Source: Rhodobiaceae bacterium
GTDB lineage: Bacteria > Pseudomonadota > Alphaproteobacteria > Parvibaculales > Parvibaculaceae
Direction of reading: 5' to 3'
DNA: 64,000 nt
NCBI GenBank assembly: GCA_021404525.1
Contig: JAAWWE010000002.1
Location: forward strand, 62,001-126,000
Below the pieces are notes generated by a model. The model had not been told where the DNA came from. It was given only the letters and a program-made list of their open reading frames with translations, and did not search any database. This document shows positions 63,644-64,000 of this stretch, piece by piece. Both the position numbers and the translations under genes were made by a program. Every line of letters starts with the position of its first letter. Within the stretch, counting starts at the first letter, position 1.

Positions 63644-64000
63644 AAACTCTGCGTTCAAAAAAAACGGGGCATAAGCCAGATGGCACTCTGCCGTTGATCA
63701 ATATTGTTCTGCTGTTGGTTCTCGCTTTCATGATGGCGGGTACCTTTGCTGAGCCTCTGCCGCCGGAATTTTCTCCCCTTCGGTCGGGAGATGCCCTTTC
63801 TAGGGAAGACCCGCTGGAACCCGCCATTTTGACAATGGATGCGAAGGGGACCTTCTCACACGAGGGACTTGCCCTGGCCGATGATGCGGTGGATGGTTTT
63901 CTCAACACTCTTGGTCGAGATGATAGGGTTTTGGAAGTGCGCGCGGATGCGCGGAGCCCTGCGGTTCAGGTTATTCGGCTTCTACGGTCTGCGGAAAGTG
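63640..64000 (+). CDS. Second ExbD/TolR-like protein (partial, cut by window end)
   Basis: From the ATG at 63640 (overlapping the first exbD stop as ATGA) the frame stays open to the window end, giving 120 residues. A single membrane helix PLINIVLLLVLAFMMAG (about residues 20-36) lies where ExbD has PLIDVVFLL. The Asp is Asn here, so this copy lacks the proton-carrying side chain. The rest, with AILTMDAKGTFSHEGLAL and RVLEVRADARSPAVQVIRLL, fits the periplasmic ExbD domain. Paired ExbD proteins with one atypical copy occur in other haem systems; the role of the second copy is open. Confidence 0.75.
   Translation, partial: MKTLRSKKTGHKPDGTLPLINIVLLLVLAFMMAGTFAEPLPPEFSPLRSGDALSREDPLEPAILTMDAKGTFSHEGLALADDAVDGFLNTLGRDDRVLEVRADARSPAVQVIRLLRSAES

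Overview
The window is a contiguous piece of an alphaproteobacterial chromosome, probably from a Parvibaculum-like or related marine lineage. The evidence is the gene order (tsaE-amgK-murU-addB-addA-trxA; aroA-cmk-rpsA-sppA-ihfB-lapA-pyrF-trpF-trpB-trpA-accD-folC), the alphaproteobacterial AddAB, and a FYDLN-acid (TIGR02300) protein. The genus is inferred from gene order and family content only.

Region 1 (1-24083) is conserved housekeeping. It holds a partial acetyltransferase, a ferredoxin-reductase-like flavoprotein, a + strand tsaE-amgK-murU-addB-addA run (t6A modification, peptidoglycan amino-sugar salvage, double-strand break repair), trxA with its own promoter and terminator, then a long - strand series for aromatic amino acids, pyrimidines, translation and lipid synthesis. 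It ends at a tRNA-Ala(GGC) gene.

Region 2 (24084-about 52917) looks like a genomic island, or two stacked elements. The last 17 bases of the tRNA plus the next base (18 bp, tccgcctggctccaccat) recur at 52900-52917. A weaker third copy lies at 29108. The island starts with a truncated, frameshifted Crp/Fnr gene and a repeat-rich autotransporter. It then carries what appears to be a complete alginate-like exopolysaccharide programme: a secreted RTX/DUF4114 protein, a PilZ-HlyD Alg44-like protein, an Alg8-like synthase, an SGNH protein, a Sel1 (AlgK-like) protein, an AlgI-like MBOAT acyltransferase, an unassigned secreted protein of 648 residues, GDP-mannose 6-dehydrogenase (AlgD), PMI-GMP (AlgA), a NUDIX hydrolase, a multi-PAS hybrid kinase with a LuxO-like sigma-54 response regulator, and a type I secretion pair.

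The most interesting observation is regulatory. The transcription units of this programme have sigma-54 (-24/-12) promoter-like sequences, three of them excellent (31775, 35119, 43020). Nearby are groups of TTGCA-N3-TGCAA-like boxes, about 21-25 bp apart where three are present. Two boxes upstream of the kinase gene match the LuxO site perfectly. The island would thus encode polymer synthesis, an accessory secreted protein and exporter, and its own sigma-54 activator and phosphorelay. No AlgE porin, AlgG epimerase or classical AlgL lyase is seen.

Region 3 (52918-64000) has an orphan membrane permease, an IS6-type transposase remnant, a Tat-signal SDR, and a haem uptake operon (receptor, hmuS, hmuT, hmuU, hmuV, exbB, exbD and a second exbD cut by the window end) behind a perfect 15-bp inverted repeat.
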